The notes beneath the pieces were generated by a model that had not been told where the DNA came from, did not search any database, and was given only the letters and a program-made list of their open reading frames with translations. Below are positions 58,625 through 64,000 of a stretch of 64,000 nucleotides of DNA, piece by piece. The DNA is from Arabidopsis thaliana (Eukaryota > Streptophyta > Magnoliopsida > Brassicales > Brassicaceae), in assembly GCF_000001735.4 (NCBI RefSeq), contig NC_003070.9:5146001-5210000 (forward strand), written 5' to 3'. Each line of letters starts with the position of its first letter. The first letter of the stretch is position 1. The position numbers were made by a program, and so were the translations under genes.

Positions 58625-59912
58625 ATGAACGGTGGAGACGGTGCTTCTAGCTATGCTCGCAACTCTTCCTATCAGGTTTTAATAATATACATCACTCTTC
58701 CACTACCTTTTTTCCTGAGCTAGCTTACTAATATGTTACTTGGGTGTACGCCTGTAGAGGGGAGCCATTGAGGCTGCGGAAGCACTCCTCAGGAACGAGA
58801 TCAACGCACGGCTCGACATCACTAACCATTCCTTTTCATCTTTTACAATCGCAGACTTTGGTTGCTCCTCCGGCCCCAACACCGTAATTGCTGTCGACAT
58901 CATCATCCAAGCCCTCTACCACAAGTTCACCTCTTCTCTGCCTAATACTACAACTCCTCAGTTTCAAGTCTTCTTCAACGACGTCTCCCACACTGATTTC
59001 AATGCACTCTTTGCTTTGCTCCCTCCACAACGCCCCTACTTCGTTGCAGGTTCCTATTTCCCTTTGCATCTCCTTCAGTTAGTGGTTCCTACTTCGTTGC
59101 AACTCTAATGGTTCATTGCTTGCAGGTGTCCCCGGTTCCTTTTATGGAAACTTGTTTCCAAAGGCACATCTCAACTTGGCCTACTCCTCTTGCGCCCTCT
59201 GCTGGCTCTCCGACTTGCCATCCGAGCTAACTGATACAAGCTCTCCTGCTTACAACAGAGGCAGGATTCACTACACGGGAGCATCAGCAGAGGTTGCACA
59301 AGCTTACTCCTCTCAGTACAAGAAGGATATCAAGTTGTTTTTGCATGCTAGGTCACAGGAGCTCGCAGAAAACGGGTTGATGGCACTGATTGTGCCCGGT
59401 GTACCAGATGGTTTTCTCGATTGTCAGGAGGCTTCAACGGGATCCGAGTTCGATCTGTTGGGTTCATGCCTCATGGACATGGCCAAAGAGGTACTTGCTT
59501 TGTTTTCCGTAAGAAATAAGAATCCATGACATATTAAAAATTTCTAAAAGACTTGACTGTGCAGGGAATAATAGAGGAGGAGGAGGTGAACAGTTTCAAC
59601 CTTCCCATATATTACACAACTCCAAAGGAACTGGAAGACATCATCAGAAGCAACGGAGAGTTGAAAATTGATAAAATGGAGACACTGGGGAGCATGGACG
59701 CACAAGACACTATGCCTGACCTCGAGTCAAGGGTTCTGTACCTGAGAGCTGTGCTGGAAGGTCTAGTTCGTACCCACTTTGGCCACCAAATCCTCGACGA
59801 CCTGTTTGATCGCTACGCCCTCAAACTTGCTCATTCCTCTTTCATCCTTCAGCCTCAAACCCACAAATCCATCATGATCTTTGCCCTTCTCAGTCGCTGT
59901 CATGACATCTGA
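58625..59912 (+). CDS. SABATH carboxyl methyltransferase
   Basis: Four exons (58625-58675, 58758-59049, 59126-59490, 59565-59912) give 351 residues. SABATH enzymes methylate carboxyl groups of small acids (salicylate, jasmonate, farnesoate and others) with SAM. Seen: the N-terminal SSYARNSSYQRGAIEAA substrate/SAM clamp, the SAM site IADFGCSSGPNT (48-59), QVFFNDVSHTDFNALF (the usual FLNDLPGNDFN position), PGSFYGNLFP, the switch SSCALCWLSDLP with the aromatic Trp seen in SAMT-like enzymes, and the C-terminal RAVLEGLVRTHFGHQILDDLF. The acid substrate cannot be told from this. A miR163-complementary site lies in exon 2. Probably At1g15125. It is somewhat shorter than SAMT (about 380). Confidence 0.94.
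58955..58978 (+). promoter_or_regulatory. miR163 target site in the SABATH coding region
   Basis: Compared with the reverse complement of miR163 (recalled as starting UUGAAGAGGACUUGGAACUU), all positions facing miRNA nucleotides 1-19 match or are G:U pairs (two G:U). Mismatches fall only in the miRNA 3' end. miR163 is known to cut SABATH transcripts, and this locus is among the reported targets. Confidence 0.75.
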
Positions 59913-59938
59913 TATATGTTCTCCATTATGCAATATTT

Positions 59939-59973
<35 letters not shown>

Positions 59974-60216
59974 GGTCTCCATTATGCAATACATAAGCAA
60001 GGATGTACCTTTTATCTACTATATATGAATAACGTGCTTTACACAACTCTCATCCATCACATCGGCTCTACTTTGAATAAAGAATTTGAGTCACTATCAA
60101 ACCAGATATTCAATTTCATGACAGAAACATGTCAAAGAGATAGACACACATCAAGTACTCACAGGAAACACAACAATAGATATATAACACCAGAATTTTA
60201 TTGCTCCCAAAGTAAC
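59913..60216. other. Convergent 3' interval between SABATH and ALIX genes
   Basis: 304 bp of 3' UTRs. It contains the 30-nt poly(T) insertion flanked by a 16-bp duplication (see separate entry). Confidence 0.7.
59920..59991 (-). mobile_element. Poly(T) insert bounded by 16-bp direct repeats
   Basis: The 16-bp word tctccattatgcaata occurs at 59920-59935 and again, perfectly, at 59976-59991. The 40 bp between consist of tttagg, a run of 30 T (59942-59971) and gcgg. A perfect target-site duplication around a homopolymer A tail (on the minus strand) is the footprint of LINE-type target-primed insertion of an extremely 5'-truncated, polyadenylated RNA. The perfect repeats imply a recent event. 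Confidence 0.65.
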
Positions 60217-63200
60217 TCATTGCCTGTAGTATCCTCCACCTTGGTGAGGAGGTTGGTATGGGCTCTGGCCGGGATAAGGAGGCCGAGGCTGCTGTCCCTG
60301 CGGATCATAGTAAGAGCCTTGTTGCCATGATGGATGAGGCTGTTGCTGTGCCTGAGGAGGGTATGGTTGTGGCGCCTGGCCATGAGGAGTATGGTATGGG
60401 GGAGGTGGACCGTAGGGTGGGATAGAGTAGCCAGGCCTTGACATCTGCTCAGGCGGTCTATAGTATGGTGCATGTGGGTGAGGATGAGATGGATTCTGAG
60501 TTTCTGGTGGAGGAGGCGGACTTGAAGCCGTTGGTTGATGCACAGATGGGTATGGGCCGGAGCTTCTATGATCCTGAAAACTCAAACCAGACATCTGTCG
60601 TTGCACATCTTCAATCATATCTCGGCACTGGATACTCCTTGTCATCACAAAATCACTGCACTGCTGCTTCACATTCGTGATTGCATCCTATTGAGACCAA
60701 CAAAGACAATGTCTCAGATTGCAGGAAAGTTATTTCGTATCTTCAATGGAGTGTAAAATCAGAATAGAAGAACCATCCCGGACAAGTGGCATAATCTAGA
60801 CAAGCTTTGACAGTGAAGAGCTTACTACTATATAGAGAAAAGAAACTCACTTGGAGAGTGACATAGAACTTCAGGCCCTCATTGATGTTCTCCTTGATCT
60901 CTCGATACTTCATTATTGCAGCTTGAATCTGCTTGTAGCACTTCTCCTTGGATGCTGAACAACAGAGAAACACAGAAAACGAATGTCTGAGAGCAAAAGA
61001 ACCGAAATACGGGAGCATAAGAAATTCCACTACTTCAAAGCCGAATGTGTCAGTTCTATCATGGATTATACTTCAACCATCGTATAGAATGCAATACAGA
61101 AAGTACTTTGATCCATCATGCAAGACAGAAGCTGCTTGCTCACCTTTATAATCTTCAAGATTGAAAATAGTTGAAAACTCTTCATTTTGAGCCTATAATC
61201 AAGGAAAGAAACCAATGAGATAGTAGTTGGTTTCTACTAGGAGTGAAACACGATCTCCGGTAGAAGCTAGCACACTCAATTTGCTTGAATATTGATTGAT
61301 TACAATCACCATACGCCAAAGGATAAAAACCATGATAAAATATGAAAACCACTACAAGGATGGCAAAAAGAGGTAGACCTGAATTTGCATCAATAATTGT
61401 TCTTGAACTTCAATGTTTTGGGAAATATCTTCACAAATGTGGTCATACTTTGATATCTCTTTCCTGAACATATCTTCATAGGAGCCTGTTATGGTCATCA
61501 GCTTTGGCAGTATGTCATCCTAATACCAAGTATCAAGTAAAAGCCTAATGAGTTTTGACTCCAATTCATACAATAATCAAGAACGAAAATGATGACTAAT
61601 CAATAGAAAAAATTCACCTTTCTCTTCATCTCTTTGAGCATGTCTTCAAGACCTGCCCGCTGAGCACCAAGATTTTCCAGTTGCCTCTGTGCAAAAAGGG
61701 AAGAAAAAAAGTGAGAATAATGGTTCGTGAAAGCACTTTCCAAACACACACTCGCAGCTTCCAAAAGTGATAGAGATTACCAGACTCTGCTTCAAAGTTC
61801 CCACAATAGCATCCTCTGTTGCGTCCAGAGACATTATTGGCCTAGCAAGAGTTGGGACAGCAGACTCTATCTGATGAAGAAAAACCGAAAACCACAACAT
61901 CTATGAATCAGTATACAGATTTAGGTTTGCTATAGCTGACTCAAGTGTGTGATTTGAATAACCTGTACCCAAAGATTTCAGGTACAAGAATAACCAAAAT
62001 GAAGTTAAGAGACAACTTCCGATAGCAGTTTATGCCCAAGAGGAGAAATATACTAGCATACACAAAATATAGGAAGTACTTACCGGCCGTCGATCAAGAA
62101 TAGACATGAGGGCGGAGTTATCTCTCACTGATCGCTCAATCTTAACATCACTTTCGCCAGCTTGTTTCAAATTGGCTGCAAACCGATTTAGCCTATCCTG
62201 CAAGTTCTTTGTCAGTGTGCTAGATTGAGGCCTAGTCCACCGAGTCCCAAATTGACTTCTGAACTGAGAATCTTCAGTTGCTTCTTTCTGCAAAAGCTCT
62301 TCAGTGTGCACCAACAGTTCCTGATTAACCCTCTTCAAATCTCTAAGTTGCTGCAGTTCAGCTTCCAAGCCAGCTGGACCACCACTGATCTGAACAGCTT
62401 CTACATCTTCTTTAAGATCAACAGGAAGAGCTGAATTACCATCCACAGCGAGAATAGAATCTGGAAGATCCATCTCTTTGAGCCTAACTCGAGTTAGTTC
62501 GCTAGCTTGCTGTAATCTCTCCGCCTGAGTTCTAATTACATCATCGACCATCTCAGTGTATCTAGAGAGAGCCTTTGCACTGCTGTCTGGAACAAGGATT
62601 GAAAACATTTTTTCCTTGCTTGCATCCAAAATATCAGTCATGTTCATTGGCTTAACCATTGAGAAGGCGGGAAGTGGAGACAAAGAAGAAGGAGAAGGAA
62701 CTCTCATGAGGTACACTCTGTCGTTTTCCTTGACAGCCCTATCCAAATTGCCATTAATGCTAGACTCTAGTGTGTTCATCGCTTCTATAAGCTGAGCAGG
62801 AGCTCCCCTTGAAGACTTCTTTGCTTCTGCCAAACGGCTGGCTCCACTCCTCAGCCGTGCAATTTCTTCTGCAATTTCCTCTTTCTCGTGCAACTCTTTT
62901 CCATATCTAAAGCAAGCTTCACCATAGAAGAGTGCTGCTTTCAGCTGCACATGAGAAATCCAGCCTTTGTCGAAATGATCCTTCAATGGCGAAATGATTA
63001 GCGCAGATAAAGCCTCCTCATAAAATATGCCAACCTGATTGCAAGCAGACACAAAGCGCAAATTCAATCGAGATGCATCACCATAAACTAAGCACGTTAA
63101 TAACAAATATACTCATAATCAATCATGGAAGAATCTATTAAATCTAATTCTAAAAGAGATGCAATCATGATTTGACACTAACCTGCCTAGCAATTTTAGC

Positions 63201-63848
63201 AGAGACACCAGGAGTACTTCCTTTAGCAATGGTATTTTCAAAGACACATTCCTGCGCCTGCGCCACCATCAACCGTTCCAACATTCCAACACACTCAACC
63301 GACACATCCACGGTAGTGCTCGGCCCGATCGTCGCCTTAATGGACTCGTTATCCCTCAAGTGAGCGAACGCCCCTGCTGCAGCCATGAACGCATGTGAAG
63401 CCTGACGACGCCCATCGACGGTGGTGCGGTCATGACCGAGTCCAATCTGGCTGTAGCTAGCACCAAGATTGAATAGAACAGCTGCTTTCTCCAAATGAAT
63501 GTTCTGCTGAGTAGCTTTATGCTTTTGCTTGAAAGCATCGTACCATACGAAAGAGACGGCGTTGACATGATCCTTGTCAGGGGAAATTGGAAATCGCGTC
63601 TCCACAAGACAAAGAACTTTGTAATAGGAGATGAGAAGGTCTCGCCGAGCAGCTGGAGAAGGATCGGAAACGCGTTCTATATCGGATCGGAGCTGCTTCA
63701 AGGTCTCGAGATCGTCGTCTATAAGCTGAGCCTCGCGCTCAGAGTAGGTGAAAGTAACGTAGTTGCGGAGAGGACGGTAGAGATCAACGGAGCTCGTCTT
63801 CTTCTCATGAATGGCGAGCATCAGATTAGAGAGCGAAGAAGAAGCCAT
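60217..63848 (-). CDS. ALIX: ALIX / BRO1-domain ESCRT-associated protein
   Basis: Eight exons (63848-63183, 63034-62084, 61870-61781, 61686-61618, 61519-61379, 61192-61144, 60954-60851, 60687-60217) give 846 residues. It is a cytosolic endosomal adaptor that binds ESCRT-III (SNF7) and works in multivesicular-body sorting and vacuole biogenesis. The BRO1 domain covers about residues 1-385: the N-terminus MLAIHEKKTSSVDLYRPL, then SFVWYDAFKQK, EKAAVLFNLGASYSQIG, ASHAFMAAAGAFAHL and FYEEALSALIISPLKDHF. The V-shaped coiled-coil domain follows to about 690 (heptad-like LQQLRDLKRVNQELLVHTEELLQ). The C-terminal 130 residues are a Pro/Gln/Tyr-rich tail with PPYGPPPPYHTP, which would bind SH3- or ESCRT-I-type partners. 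The frame starts at the first ATG, MASSSLSNL. Confidence 0.96.
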
Positions 63849-64000
63849 GGCGGTTCAAAATCCTCTTCGATCGCTCTTCCGATTTTTCTAATTTTCTTCG
63901 ATTTTTGGTTTCCTTGATGGATCCTTATTGACTAAGAGAAGATGATCGTGAAGGATCGTGAGAACGACACCAAGTCCTGTGATCTTCTATGAAAACGGCG
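63849..64000 (-). other. ALIX 5' leader and edge of window
   Basis: Immediate 5' flank of ALIX. It is probably 5' UTR and core promoter; the window ends before any full promoter can be described. Confidence 0.6.

Overview
The window is plant nuclear DNA and matches Arabidopsis thaliana, top arm of chromosome 1 around the GAI locus (about At1g14920 to At1g15130). The GAI, CPN10, IAA34, LPP2, PSS1 and ALIX reading frames rebuilt here have the lengths I remember for Col-0 proteins. Locus names come from memory, not from a search. Gene models were built by hand: GT..AG junctions were chosen so that phase is kept and the protein family stays continuous.

Layout. 1-3413: upstream region of the DELLA repressor GAI (3414-5015, +). 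6465-13992: a tandem array of four Bet v 1/major-latex-protein genes, all on the minus strand, each with two exons. The duplicated units include flanking DNA, a shared upstream module with a G-box-type core, and one intronic SINE-like insertion. 16085-18917 (-): ten-exon O-fucosyltransferase-like gene. 19930-20654 (-): mitochondrial CPN10. 21354-22151 (-): a small protein of unknown function. 22613-23947 (+): intronless serine carboxypeptidase-like SCPL50. 25215-25643 (+): small stress-type unknown. 26340-26822 (+): internally shortened F-box gene. 27341-30105 (-): QSOX1. 31895-33853 (+): DUF789 protein. 34038-35315 (-): GAT1_2.1. 36256-37243 (-): IAA34. 38053-40856 (-): alpha/beta hydrolase with a large insert. 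42080-43476 (+): LPP2. 43687-43760 (-): tRNA-Asn. 47703-48170 (-): RING-H2 ligase RHA2A. 48.2-53.0 kb: AT-rich gap with one hAT/MITE-like relic. 53594-55908 (+): PSS1. 57091-57897 (+): complex III hinge protein. 58625-59912 (+): SABATH methyltransferase with a miR163 site. 60217-63848 (-): ALIX/BRO1.

This is ordinary euchromatin, not an operon: each gene has its own promoter. Hormone signalling recurs (GAI for gibberellin, IAA34 for auxin, RHA2A and LPP2 for ABA). The genes for mitochondrial proteins carry TGGGCC/T site II boxes, often with a telo-box. The gene order parallels the top of chromosome 2 (RGA, MLP328/329, QSOX2, IAA32, LPP1, RHA2B), the known ancient polyploidy partner block.

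I saw no unmistakably new system. The best second-look items are the MLP promoter module, the intron-split start codon of the hinge protein, the poly(T) insertion flanked by a 16-bp duplication, the SINE-like intron insertion, and promoter-like clusters without an obvious gene.
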